Of a stretch of DNA of 64,000 bases, positions 18,251 to 26,938 are shown in pieces (position 1 is the first letter of the stretch; each line of letters opens with the position of its first letter). The position numbers were made by a program, and so were the translations under genes. The notes under the pieces were generated by a model. The model did no database searches. It worked only from the letters and a program-made list of their open reading frames with translations, and was not told the DNA's origin. Location of the stretch: the NCBI GenBank assembly GCA_016342755.1, contig JAEINS010000016.1, positions 1 through 64,000 on the forward strand, in the 5' to 3' direction. This stretch comes from Melioribacteraceae bacterium. Lineage in GTDB: Bacteria; Bacteroidota; Ignavibacteria; Ignavibacteriales; Melioribacteraceae.

Positions 18251-18290
18251 TTAGAAACCTCCAGAGTATTAAAACCCCGGAGGTTTCTAA
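18251..18290. repeat. Second, partly decayed copy of the 'acctccgaggt' palindrome
   Basis: Outer arms ttagaaacctcc (18251-18262) and ggaggtttctaa (18279-18290) are perfect 12-bp reverse complements. The centre has drifted from the intact copy at 3312-3344. It lies directly downstream of the minus-strand lipoprotein gene ending at 18306 and probably terminates it. Confidence 0.75.
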
Positions 18291-18305
18291 AGAACTAATA
18301 AATAT

Positions 18306-19289
18306 CTATAAATCCAGACTTACTTCAAATTCACCTTCTAAAGTAACTTCTTCTATTGATAAATTAAGATTGGATGAAGAAGACATACTAATAAGAGAAT
18401 AAAGTTTATTTTTATCTCTAATTAATTTAGTAGCCATTTCGTCGTATAATACCTGATCAAAATAATTTAAAGTACTTTTTGAGAAGTTATAAGTCTCTCC
18501 GGCAGCAATAACGTGACCAGCAATTTTAAAACTATTTAATCCCGCTGTAGTTTCACTTAAATAAGAAGTAGCAAGATATAAGCTTATTGTAGCATCACCT
18601 GTACCGTTATTAGTTATACTTCCGCCAATATCTGTAACCAGAATCTTTTCTAGATTATACTTTTCATCAGATATATCTAGTTCACCGGTAATATTTTTTA
18701 CCGCTGGTAAAATAAATCTTAAATAGTTGAACTTTAGATTAAGATTCGGATCACCTGTAGCTTCTATAGTTAGCTTATAAGTTTGTCCCGGATGTGATGA
18801 GAAAAATCCGAACAATGCAGTAGTATTTATAGCTAATGAAGAAACAGTTGCACCATCAGCAATAGTCTGATCTAAAATTAAAGTAGCGCCTGCACCAGAT
18901 GTTGTAGAGATTGTAAATGTCATGTTTGCAATGTTGCCAGAATTATTAACTACATTTGCACCAAATCCGGCTAATGTTGCCGCAGCTTCCGCAATTGTTC
19001 CTAAATTAAGTTCAATATTTTGTGTTTCAGCCATTATGTTATTTCCTGAACCCACAACTTTTCCTAATACTGAACCGGAACCTGAACCTAAAGTGAAATC
19101 ACTTAATAATTCTATTACTTCTGTTGATGCTGTTAAACTTGGCTGCGAATTTATTATAGGTTCACTAATCTCAGCATCTAAAACTACTAAAATATCATCG
19201 GCCGGGTTAGTAACATCACAACCGGTAATAAACAACGATAATGCAATTATAGCGAACATTAAGTTTTTCAAAATTGTATTCTTTTTCAT
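18306..19289 (-). CDS. Hypothetical lipoprotein
   Basis: 327 residues from ATG 19289, where TTGGAGAA sits at the right distance; a TTG at 19304 lies inside that ribosome site and is rejected. The lipobox is LFITGC. The rest is beta-rich with many Gly/Thr/Ser residues (GSGSGSVLGKVVGSGN, NNSGNIANMTFTIST), and resembles the late-embryogenesis/Ig-like exported proteins common in this group, but I recognise no family. It is followed by a beta-barrel-like partner gene 24 bases upstream on the same strand (19314-20006), so the two may form an envelope pair. Confidence 0.75.
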   Translation of the reverse strand: MKKNTILKNLMFAIIALSLFITGCDVTNPADDILVVLDAEISEPIINSQPSLTASTEVIELLSDFTLGSGSGSVLGKVVGSGNNIMAETQNIELNLGTIAEAAATLAGFGANVVNNSGNIANMTFTISTTSGAGATLILDQTIADGATVSSLAINTTALFGFFSSHPGQTYKLTIEATGDPNLNLKFNYLRFILPAVKNITGELDISDEKYNLEKILVTDIGGSITNNGTGDATISLYLATSYLSETTAGLNSFKIAGHVIAAGETYNFSKSTLNYFDQVLYDEMATKLIRDKNKLYSLISMSSSSNLNLSIEEVTLEGEFEVSLDL

Positions 19290-19313
19290 ATTTATATTCT
19301 CCAAATATTTTAA

Positions 19314-20006
19314 TTAAAATTGATAACTTAAACCAAATGTAAGAACCGGATACCATTTAATATCCTGAATGGCATCTTCCATAACCTTAGCGTTATCATG
19401 TACATTTGGATCCGTGGTAGGGTAGATCATTGAATTTTTATCAGCTTTCAAAATAACATCAGGCGAACCCTGATATATTACACCTAAATCAAAAAAGAAT
19501 CCAAGTTTTTTATCACTTGCAACTGGATTTCCATATCCAATACCTATATAAGGACTTACAGCACTCGAAGGCTCAATCGTCAATTCAAGTTTACCAATTT
19601 GTTCAGGTGTATATACAGTTCTCTCACTAAGAACTACATTATCAGCAATCATTCCGGTTCCGGTAACATCATTTGTATTAATCAAAAGTCCGGCACTTAA
19701 TCTAAACCAATTCTCAAATGGCATATAATCAACTAAAGCGGCAATTGAAAAAAAGTTTAAATCAGCTTCATAGTTTAAAGCATACTCTCCCTCTCCCGGA
19801 TCAGTTTCGCCATCGTGAGTATAACCTAAAAAGTTTATTCCTCCTCTAACGTTAAACTGAGAATTAAGACTTCTAACAACACCTATTTCGGCACCAAGTG
19901 TACCAATTCTAAAAGTTACCGCGGTTCCACTCTGCGAAAAATTCTCAACTGGCAGAAAAAGCATTATAAATAATGCCGGTAATAAAAAGTATAGGGGTTT
20001 TTTCAT
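19314..20006 (-). CDS. Predicted outer-membrane beta-barrel protein
   Basis: 230 residues from ATG 20006, preceded by AAAGAGGGAAAC; the ATG at 20021 lies upstream of that site and is less likely. The signal peptide ends NFSQ (~25). The mature part alternates amphipathic strands (FRIGTLGAEIGVV, FNVRGGINFLGY, WFRLSAGLLINTND, PYIGIGYGNPV) and ends with the aromatic YQF typical of barrel proteins. Predicted 8-10 strands, outer membrane. Its substrate is unknown. The lipoprotein gene downstream is likely co-transcribed. Confidence 0.78.
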   Translation of the reverse strand: MKKPLYFLLPALFIMLFLPVENFSQSGTAVTFRIGTLGAEIGVVRSLNSQFNVRGGINFLGYTHDGETDPGEGEYALNYEADLNFFSIAALVDYMPFENWFRLSAGLLINTNDVTGTGMIADNVVLSERTVYTPEQIGKLELTIEPSSAVSPYIGIGYGNPVASDKKLGFFFDLGVIYQGSPDVILKADKNSMIYPTTDPNVHDNAKVMEDAIQDIKWYPVLTFGLSYQF

Positions 20007-20184
20007 GTTTCCCTCTTTCATTTAATTATTATAAAAAACTATTTAATTTATTTATGTCAAAAAGTCTGATGATTTTTAATGTAGCTAATATAAATTATTA
20101 AAACTATGAAAAAAATTATATTCTGATTTGTACTTGTTTCAGAAAACAAAACTTTAATTCTTTACTAATTAAGCACCAGTTTAA

Positions 20185-20793
20185 CTACTCTTTATCTTCT
20201 TCTTCATTAATTTCAATATTGTTTTCTTTAGCAGCTTCCGGAGTAATTTCTCTGTAAACGGGTTCACTATAGTTAACATTTACAACAAGACAGCCGGCTA
20301 AAATATCGTGAAGTGCCTGTTTTTTTTCTGTAAAAGCGGCTATTATATACCCAATATTAAGAATTAAACCTGATAAAATTTTCCCGAAATATCTTCCGCT
20401 CGCCTTGCCAAATCCAATTCTGGCTCCGCTCATATCAGTTACTTTAATACCGACAGCCATTTTTCCTAATGTTGCCTGTTTTGAAGATGATTCCATTAAT
20501 GCATAATATAACCATTGAATAAAGAAAACAATAATAAGAGTAATTATTCCAAACATAATTATCATTATTATTGAAGCCGCCGAAACATCATCCTGAACTA
20601 AAACACTATTTGATGTAAACTTTGTAAATGATCTGTCAAATTCGTCGAAGTTAGTCATTCCCAGCAGGCTAACACCAAAGATCATCCACAATGGGATGAA
20701 TATAACCGTATGAATTGCACCTAAGACAATTTTATCAATAATTAAGGCTAAAAATCTTTTCCAGAAACCGGCATATTTTTTTGTGTATTCCAT
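20185..20793 (-). CDS. RDD-family membrane protein
   Basis: 202 residues from ATG 20793, chosen because TGGAG lies 7 bases upstream (another ATG at 20805 is too close to the site). The N-terminus has AGFWKRFLALIIDKIVLGAIH, a typical RDD opening with Arg-...-Asp; there are three or so TM helices (~15-45, ~75-105, ~135-155), GKMAVGIKVTDMSGARIGFGKA in the middle and an acidic C-tail (EINEEEDKE). RDD proteins have uncertain function, sometimes linked to ion transport. The gene stands alone between short spacers. Confidence 0.88.
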   Translation of the reverse strand: MEYTKKYAGFWKRFLALIIDKIVLGAIHTVIFIPLWMIFGVSLLGMTNFDEFDRSFTKFTSNSVLVQDDVSAASIIMIIMFGIITLIIVFFIQWLYYALMESSSKQATLGKMAVGIKVTDMSGARIGFGKASGRYFGKILSGLILNIGYIIAAFTEKKQALHDILAGCLVVNVNYSEPVYREITPEAAKENNIEINEEEDKE

Positions 20794-20847
20794 CTGATAC
20801 TCCATTATATTTTCATCACATGAATTTACAAATATAAAATATTCTAA

Positions 20848-22206
20848 CTAAAAAATAATAGATTTAAAATTTTCTGCAGTATGAACTTTTACACCTTTAA
20901 ACCTGTCAAGTAGATTTCCACCCAGCCAGTTTACAGATTCATCATCTCCGTGAAATAAAATTATTCTTCCCGGCTTAAGTTTTTCCGCAATATCTAAAAG
21001 TTCCTCTCGGTGGGAATGTGCTGTAAATCTGAAGTTTTCAATCTCGCATTTAATGTTAAAAACTTCATCATCGTTTCCTAAAGTTAAATCATCACCCTTT
21101 TTACTCTTGCTTATTTTATAGCCCGGAGTATCAGGATCCATATAACCAACGGTAAAAATGGCAAAATCTTTTTGTCTAAACCAATATTTTGCCAGAACAA
21201 ATGAAGCAGTTTTTTTAAGAATCATACCGCTGGAAGCAAAAACTATACTGGGTTTTCTCCTAAACAGATCAAAACTAGAGACCTCATAAAGTTTTTCTCT
21301 GGGAATTTCTGTAATCTTAAAATTTGGATCAATCATATTTACAAGATATCTGTTGCTGTCATACAGTCTCGAAATTTTCTCACCCAATCCGCCAGTATAT
21401 ATGGGTACTTCTGTTAGTTTACCGCTTTTCATTTTATCGTGAACCAGCTTCAATAACTCCTGAGTTTTACCTAATGAAAAAACCGGGATTAATATTGATC
21501 CTCCTTTTCCAATAACTTCATTCGCCTTATCAGTAAACCTTTTTTCTCTCTCTTCCCTTGTACCAATTTCTTTTGTATCGGTAGAACCATAAGTTGATTC
21601 TAATAATAATACATCTACCGGTTTTTCGGGAAGTTTGGCGCCGGATAATAAATACTGGCTATTTAACTTTGTATCGCCGCTGTAATATATTTTTTTATTT
21701 TGATATTCTATTAAAATTCCGGCTGATCCTAAAATATGTCCGGCATCAAAAAACTCAACGGTTATCGATTTATTATTTTGAAGAGTTGTAAGTTCAAACG
21801 GCTCATTATATTTACTTTCATTTACAGACCGCATTAATAAATCAATTTCATCATGAGTATAATGCTGCACCAAATCTGTTTCTTCAATTTCCTCTTTCAA
21901 AATAGCAACGGTTGAATGAAGAGTTAAAGAAGAAATTTCCCTTGTTTGTGGTGTCATGTAAATTTTTAAATACGGAAATTTATTTATTAAATATGGAAGT
22001 GATCCAATATGATCCTGATGCGCATGCGATATAAAAACATAATCAATAGGTTTGTCTTCTAATTTAGAAAAATCGGGTAAGGATTCTGAGCCAACTTTTC
22101 TGGGATGAACTCCGCTATCTAAAATAACTCCTATTCCATCTATGTTTAGATAGAAACAATTTATTCCTGAATCGTTTGCACCGGCAAGCGGTAAAAATTG
22201 GATCAT
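20848..22206 (-). CDS. Beta-CASP metallo-beta-lactamase ribonuclease-like protein
   Basis: 452 residues. The MBL signature is HAHQDHIGSLP (~60-70), the second metal ligand lies near FDAGHILGSAGI, and the YSGDTKLNSQYLL aspartate follows. The beta-CASP insert starts at LLLESTYGSTDTKE and includes SSGMILKKTASFVLAKYWF; the C-terminal RMMBL domain has AHSHREELLDIAEKLKPGRIILFHGD. This architecture matches CPSF/Ysh1-type exoribonucleases acting on RNA in the cytoplasm. It lacks the KH domain of archaeal homologues. It sits 6 bases after the YihY gene, possibly co-transcribed. Confidence 0.88.
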   Translation of the reverse strand: MIQFLPLAGANDSGINCFYLNIDGIGVILDSGVHPRKVGSESLPDFSKLEDKPIDYVFISHAHQDHIGSLPYLINKFPYLKIYMTPQTREISSLTLHSTVAILKEEIEETDLVQHYTHDEIDLLMRSVNESKYNEPFELTTLQNNKSITVEFFDAGHILGSAGILIEYQNKKIYYSGDTKLNSQYLLSGAKLPEKPVDVLLLESTYGSTDTKEIGTREEREKRFTDKANEVIGKGGSILIPVFSLGKTQELLKLVHDKMKSGKLTEVPIYTGGLGEKISRLYDSNRYLVNMIDPNFKITEIPREKLYEVSSFDLFRRKPSIVFASSGMILKKTASFVLAKYWFRQKDFAIFTVGYMDPDTPGYKISKSKKGDDLTLGNDDEVFNIKCEIENFRFTAHSHREELLDIAEKLKPGRIILFHGDDESVNWLGGNLLDRFKGVKVHTAENFKSIIF

Positions 22207-22212
22207 CTTAAC

Positions 22213-23157
22213 CTAACTCTGAATATATGGTTCAGCATTGTCTTTTTCATTGCTCTCTTTTCTTTCCCTATATAACTGACCAATTTCTGCTCCTAAAACA
22301 AAAAGAACTGACGAATAAAATATCCAGAAAGCAACAACAACCATTAATAAAAAGGCTCCGTATATTTTGTTGAGAATCAAGAAATTTGCAACGTAATAGC
22401 CAAAAACACTTCTGGCAATTTCCCACAACAGTGTAGCCCAAAAAGCGGCAACTAACGGAATCTTCTTGCCTAATTTTTCATAGGGTATTAAATAATAAAA
22501 AAGCGCGAACAATGAAAAAATTATAAGTACGGAAGTTATTGAAAATATTGAATCCTGAAATCCGCTAATTTGAAAAATTTGCAGAATTTCTATTTTATCC
22601 GCAAAGTCTATTAATATATTTATTGTCGGTAAAATGAATGTTGAAAGGAGAATAAAGAATATTAGCAGCAGTACCATTCCAAAATCTCTTAACATGGCTA
22701 TAAAAAAATGTTTCTGATTTGGAACTCCAAAAATATTATTCAGAACACTGCGCATACTGCTAAACAACCAGCTAGAAGTAAAAAGTAATCCTAATCCGCC
22801 TAAATAACCGGCAAGTGTTTTGTATTCAATAAATCCCGGAAGCCTTTGCAGAATAACTTGTTTTGTATAATCCGCATATTCAGGATAAGGAATAATTGTA
22901 TCGGTTAATCTATAAAGCTGCTGTTCAATATTCTCAAATGAGATTACATTGCCAAGCACCGAAAAAATTATAAGTATTAATGGAATAATACTTACAAGCA
23001 GCGAATATGCAATTCCGGCACCAGCCAGGAAAAGATGATTTTCATCCATACGGTGATAAACGCCAACAACATAATGAGAGAAAAATTCTCTTATTTTTTT
23101 CAGATTGGTTTTGCCAAAAATATTGTTCAGATAATTTATAATTTTATTTTTACTCAT
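22213..23157 (-). CDS. YihY/BrkB-family inner-membrane protein
   Basis: 314 residues from ATG 23157 (a TTG at 23178 would add seven residues). About six TM helices follow an N-terminal amphipathic segment; hallmarks are FLAGAGIAYSLLVSIIPLILI (helix 1), LGLLFTSSWLFSSMRSVLNNIFG and PLVAAFWATLLWEIARSVFGYYV. The family was once called ribonuclease BN by error and is now seen as a membrane protein of unknown transport or envelope function. The C-terminus is charged. It overlaps nothing and ends just before the beta-CASP gene. Confidence 0.9.
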   Translation of the reverse strand: MSKNKIINYLNNIFGKTNLKKIREFFSHYVVGVYHRMDENHLFLAGAGIAYSLLVSIIPLILIIFSVLGNVISFENIEQQLYRLTDTIIPYPEYADYTKQVILQRLPGFIEYKTLAGYLGGLGLLFTSSWLFSSMRSVLNNIFGVPNQKHFFIAMLRDFGMVLLLIFFILLSTFILPTINILIDFADKIEILQIFQISGFQDSIFSITSVLIIFSLFALFYYLIPYEKLGKKIPLVAAFWATLLWEIARSVFGYYVANFLILNKIYGAFLLMVVVAFWIFYSSVLFVLGAEIGQLYRERKESNEKDNAEPYIQS

Positions 23158-23235
23158 GAATACGCTTGTTAAATACAAATTTTTAATAAAAAGAAATATA
23201 GCACTTTTTAATAAGTTATAATAGCACCATACGTT

Positions 23236-24225
23236 TTAACAAAGCTCCTCTAACTTTTGGAGATTATTAAATTCACCTAAGGCAATCAGTTTATCTCCTT
23301 TTTCAATTATGTAGGATGATTTTGGATTATAGGTGTAATCCCTATTTTTACCCGATACGGCGATTATCATGATATTTAATTCTTTTCTGATTGGAGCTGT
23401 AGCCAGGGTCTGCCCAATTAAACTGGATTTTTCCGTAACATTAAGTTCTTCAATTTTTATATCAATACCTCTTTTACGGACAATTACATCTATAAAATCA
23501 CTAACTCCGGGACGTAATAATAATTGGATCATTCTGTTTCCGCCTAACTCATACGGCTTTACAACCCTATCAGCACCGGCCTTTTTTAACTTTGATTCAG
23601 TTTTTTCATCAATGGCTCGCGCAACAACAAGAATTTTCTTACTAAGTTCCTTTGCTGATAATGTTATAAAAACATTTTCAGCATCTGTTGAAACAACTGC
23701 CACTAAACCTTTTGCCTTAGTTATTCCAGCTTCGTACAAAACTTCATCGCTTGACGCATCCCCAATTATAAAGGTATAATCTAATTGTTCAAGCTGTTCG
23801 GAAAGTGCTGTGTCATTTTCAATAATTACAAATGGTTCTTTCCAATACTTTAATCCTTCACAAATATATTGTCCCATTCGTCCATACCCGCAAATGATAT
23901 AGTGATTTGTAAGTTCCTCAATTTTCCTCTTCATTCTTCTTCTCCTTAACATTTGCGTTTCCAAAAGGAATTGTACCGCCCGCCCGCCAGTATAAGCGAT
24001 AGTTGTAACTCCGCTAATAATCAGTAGAATAGACAGTGTCTTTCCGCCCATCGACATATCGTGTACTTCTCTATAGCCGGTTGTGGAAATAGTAATAACA
24101 GTCATATATAACGAATCAAAAAAGTCCCACCCTTCTATAAGCATGTACCCAATTGTTCCGGCAAGAATTACAGCAGGAATTAACACAATTCCTAATATTA
24201 ATTTTCTCTCAGCTTTTCTAATCAT
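23236..24225 (-). CDS. Two-TM potassium channel with TrkA-N/TrkA-C (RCK) domains
   Basis: 329 residues from ATG 24225 (TTG at 24234 rejected). TM1 ~9-31, pore loop ~35-55 (FFDSLYMTVITISTTGYREV), TM2 ~62-85, then TrkA-N (YIICGYGRMGQYICEGL, nucleotide-binding GxGxxG, ~105-225) and TrkA-C (~245-329). This is a Kch/MthK-like ligand-gated K+ channel. The selectivity filter reads TTGYRE where TVGYGD is usual: the second glycine is Arg. That may be a lineage trait or alter selectivity. It is divergently arranged from the LiaF-like operon, with 211 bases between the two starts. Confidence 0.88.
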   Translation of the reverse strand: MIRKAERKLILGIVLIPAVILAGTIGYMLIEGWDFFDSLYMTVITISTTGYREVHDMSMGGKTLSILLIISGVTTIAYTGGRAVQFLLETQMLRRRRMKRKIEELTNHYIICGYGRMGQYICEGLKYWKEPFVIIENDTALSEQLEQLDYTFIIGDASSDEVLYEAGITKAKGLVAVVSTDAENVFITLSAKELSKKILVVARAIDEKTESKLKKAGADRVVKPYELGGNRMIQLLLRPGVSDFIDVIVRKRGIDIKIEELNVTEKSSLIGQTLATAPIRKELNIMIIAVSGKNRDYTYNPKSSYIIEKGDKLIALGEFNNLQKLEELC

Positions 24226-24436
24226 TATTACCAATTAAATTAAACCATTACCCGAAACTATTTCATTTATAATGAACCTACAAGAAAAAAAATTAAACGG
24301 CTTATTAGAATTGATTAAACAACATCGGTTTTTCCTTTATTCACCGATAAAACCAGAGTACTTACCGATTTTTATTTTCATGTAATATAAATAGAATATA
24401 AATTGCGCCCAGTTATTAAAATAGTATGGAGCAACA

Positions 24437-25123
24437 ATGTCAGATAAATATGTTTCAAAAGGAAGAATAATTTTTGGTCTCGGGCTTATTCTAATTGGAA
24501 TATTGTTTCTTTTAGATAATTGGGATATTATGTATTTCAATTTGCCTTTTGCATTATTCCAGTGGGAAACTTTTTTCATAATACTGGGATTATCAATTGT
24601 TCTGCTTACAAACAATAAACCAGTGGGTATAGTATTTCTTTTATTAGGTATCTTTGGTTTATTCCCAAAATTCTGGCCGCTTATCTTAGTTGTATTAGGT
24701 ATTTACTTAATATTAAATAAAAACCGAAGTCTGAAATACGATATTTTAAACAGAAGCATAGAAGACATCGGCGATAAAGCTGATCAGATAAATGATATCT
24801 CAATTTTTGGCGGCGGAAACAAAATGATTTCAAAAAGTAATTTTCGCGGCGGTAAAGTAACGGCTATTTTTGGCGGATCAGAAATTGATTTAACAAACTG
24901 CAAACTTGCCAAAGGAAATCAGATTATTGATATAGTTCTTGTTTTTGGCGGTACTTCATTTTTTGTTCCCAAAGACTGGAATGTTATAATAGATATAATA
25001 CCATTATTTGGCGGATTTTCCGATTCGCGCCGTAAAAATCCCGTTCTAGCTATTGATGAAGAAAAAACTCTTATAATAAGGGGTGTAACAATGTTTGGCG
25101 GCGGCGAAGTTAAATCATATTAA
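24437..25123 (+). CDS. LiaF-like membrane protein (copy 1)
   Basis: 228 residues; ATG 24437 follows GGAG. Residues ~10-95 hold four hydrophobic segments (IIFGLGLILIGILFLLDNW, FFIILGLSIVLL, VGIVFLLLGIFGL, FWPLILVVLGIYLIL) of the LiaF/LiaI transmembrane region type. From ~118 comes the DUF2154-type C-terminal domain with repeated FGG turns (IFGGGNKMI, FRGGKVTAIFGGSEIDL, FGGTSFFVP, LFGGFSD, MFGGGEVKS). LiaF proteins inhibit a partner histidine kinase and report envelope stress. It is the first gene of an operon with copy 2, a LytS kinase and a LytTR regulator, so a sensing or inhibitory role for that kinase is a reasonable inference. Confidence 0.85.
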   Translation: MSDKYVSKGRIIFGLGLILIGILFLLDNWDIMYFNLPFALFQWETFFIILGLSIVLLTNNKPVGIVFLLLGIFGLFPKFWPLILVVLGIYLILNKNRSLKYDILNRSIEDIGDKADQINDISIFGGGNKMISKSNFRGGKVTAIFGGSEIDLTNCKLAKGNQIIDIVLVFGGTSFFVPKDWNVIIDIIPLFGGFSDSRRKNPVLAIDEEKTLIIRGVTMFGGGEVKSY

Positions 25124-25138
25124 TTAGGAGAATTTAAA

Positions 25139-25867
25139 ATGACAAAATATAAATCAAATTCAAGACAATGGCTTGGTATAGTTTTAATTATACTTGGAGC
25201 TTTTCTTATACTGGATAATTTTTATTATTTCTATCTGACTGATCTAATTTTTTCGTGGCAAATGATTTTTATAGCTGTAGGAACATTTATCCTAATCAAT
25301 AAAAAGCATGATTATTTTGGACTAATATTAATTGGTATTGGCGGAATATCGATAGCATCGGAATATTTTAATTTTTCTGCTAGAGAAGTATTCTCCGATT
25401 TTTGGCCTATACTTTTAATTCTATTAGGAGTTTATGTTTTGTATAAAAGAGATAATCCGGAGGGAAGAAAAGACAAAAAATGCTGTTTTAATGAAGAGGA
25501 TGGAATAAGGGAAGCAAAGGTGGTTGATGGTTTAATTGATATAACCGCTATATTTCATTCAATAAAACAAAAATACGATTTAACAAATTTTAGAGGCGGA
25601 AAGATTACTGCCCTGTTTGGACACGCGGAAATAGACTTGTCAAATTGTCATTTAGCTGAAGGTACAAATATTATTGATGTTTTTACAATGTTTGGCGGAA
25701 CTGAAATTTATGTTCCAAAAGGATATAAAACATTAGTTGAAGCTACAGCAATTTTTGGCGGAGTTGATGATAAAAGAAGATCGGACCCGAATGAAATATT
25801 ACCGGACGATAAAATTTTGATAATTAAAGGTTTAACCCTTTTTGGCGGATGTGAGATATTTGCATAG
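25139..25867 (+). CDS. LiaF-like membrane protein (copy 2)
   Basis: 242 residues, ATG 25139 after AGGAG, 15 bases behind copy 1. Same layout: four hydrophobic segments in ~12-105, then a beta domain with FRGGKITALFGHAEIDLSNC, MFGGTEIYVP, IFGGVDDKRR and LFGGCEIFA. Compared with copy 1 the FGG at the first turn has become an FHS (ITAIFHSIKQK), and a cysteine-containing acidic linker (KDKKCCFNEEDGIRE) is inserted. The paralogy is clear, so the two may form a heteromer. It ends 6 bases before the kinase gene. Confidence 0.85.
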   Translation: MTKYKSNSRQWLGIVLIILGAFLILDNFYYFYLTDLIFSWQMIFIAVGTFILINKKHDYFGLILIGIGGISIASEYFNFSAREVFSDFWPILLILLGVYVLYKRDNPEGRKDKKCCFNEEDGIREAKVVDGLIDITAIFHSIKQKYDLTNFRGGKITALFGHAEIDLSNCHLAEGTNIIDVFTMFGGTEIYVPKGYKTLVEATAIFGGVDDKRRSDPNEILPDDKILIIKGLTLFGGCEIFA

Positions 25868-25873
25868 AAAATT

Positions 25874-26938
25874 ATGATAAATCCCTTTGTAAAAAATAGC
25901 AGAGTATTACTAACTTATATATTTATTTGGATTGTTATAATCCTAATACAATTATCAAGTTTTACATTAATATTAAACCAGCCGTTTAACTATGCACTGG
26001 CCGATAGTTTAATCTTTAACTTAATGTATTTTTTTCTTGGGTTAAGTTTCTGGTATCCGGCGCAATATATTACTTTTGAAAATAATTCCATTTTCAAAGT
26101 TGCAACTAGTCATATAACTGCGTCAATAATTACTGTTGGTTTTTGGTGTATTGCCGGCTATTATCTGTTAACAAATTTCGCTAACATTTCGGCTGGTTAC
26201 GAATCATTTTTAACCAAATCTCTTATCTGGAGATTTTTAGTCGGCATTTATTTTTACCTGATTATTGCTTCAATTAACTATGTTATTATCTACTACAATA
26301 ATATGAAAGCAACTCAGCTTAAAGAGAGTGAAATGAAATCTTTATTTAAGGAAGCTGAATTAAAATCGCTGAAATACCAGATTAATCCGCATTTCATTTT
26401 TAATAGTTTGAACTCAATAAGCTCATTAACAATTTCGGATCCCGAACTTGCCAGAGAAATGACAATTAAACTTTCAACTTTTTTTAGAAGTACTTTATTA
26501 AATAATGAAAAAAAATTAAACAGCCTTGAGGATGAATTAGAATCAATTAAATTGTATCTCGATATTGAAAAAATAAGATTTGAAGATAAGTTTGAATATG
26601 TTGAAAACTTAGACAAAGTATGCGAAAAAGCTCTTTTACCAAACATGATTTTGCAGCCAATCTTCGAAAACGCTATTAAACACGGAGTATATGAAAGTCT
26701 TGAAAAAGTAATAATTGATTTTAAATGTTCAAAAAAAGATAATTATCTGGTTTTAACAATTGAAAACAATTTTGATCCTGAGTCTGTTTCTAAACGTGGC
26801 GAAGGTATCGGATTATCAAATATAGCTTCAAGATTAAAAATGATTTATGATCAGGATAACTTAATGACTTATGAAAGGAAGAAATCCAGCTTTATTGTAA
26901 CACTTTATATCCCCTTTGAAAATGGAGAAAAAGAATGA
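25874..26938 (+). CDS. LytS-family sensor histidine kinase
   Basis: 354 residues. Several TM segments fill ~10-150, with no separate extracytoplasmic sensor. The PF06580 kinase core starts with LKYQINPHFIFNSLNSIS (phosphorylated His at ~175), continues with YLDIEKIRFEDKF and PNMILQPIFENAIKHGVYE (N box), and ends with the G box GEGIGLSNIASRLKMIY. It has no ribosome site of note, so translation may be coupled to the LiaF-like gene upstream, and its end overlaps the regulator gene by 4 bases (ATGA). Lacking a periplasmic domain, it probably senses through the membrane or through the two LiaF-like partners. Confidence 0.92.
   Translation: MINPFVKNSRVLLTYIFIWIVIILIQLSSFTLILNQPFNYALADSLIFNLMYFFLGLSFWYPAQYITFENNSIFKVATSHITASIITVGFWCIAGYYLLTNFANISAGYESFLTKSLIWRFLVGIYFYLIIASINYVIIYYNNMKATQLKESEMKSLFKEAELKSLKYQINPHFIFNSLNSISSLTISDPELAREMTIKLSTFFRSTLLNNEKKLNSLEDELESIKLYLDIEKIRFEDKFEYVENLDKVCEKALLPNMILQPIFENAIKHGVYESLEKVIIDFKCSKKDNYLVLTIENNFDPESVSKRGEGIGLSNIASRLKMIYDQDNLMTYERKKSSFIVTLYIPFENGEKE

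Noticed and set aside
18922-19317. 131-codon plus-strand frame opposite the lipoprotein gene
   Set aside because: Antisense frame of a low-complexity region, with no ribosome site or family.
24272-24385. 37-codon ORF upstream of the LiaF-like operon
   Set aside because: It has no ribosome site or recognisable composition and contains a partial hairpin; more likely part of the leader.
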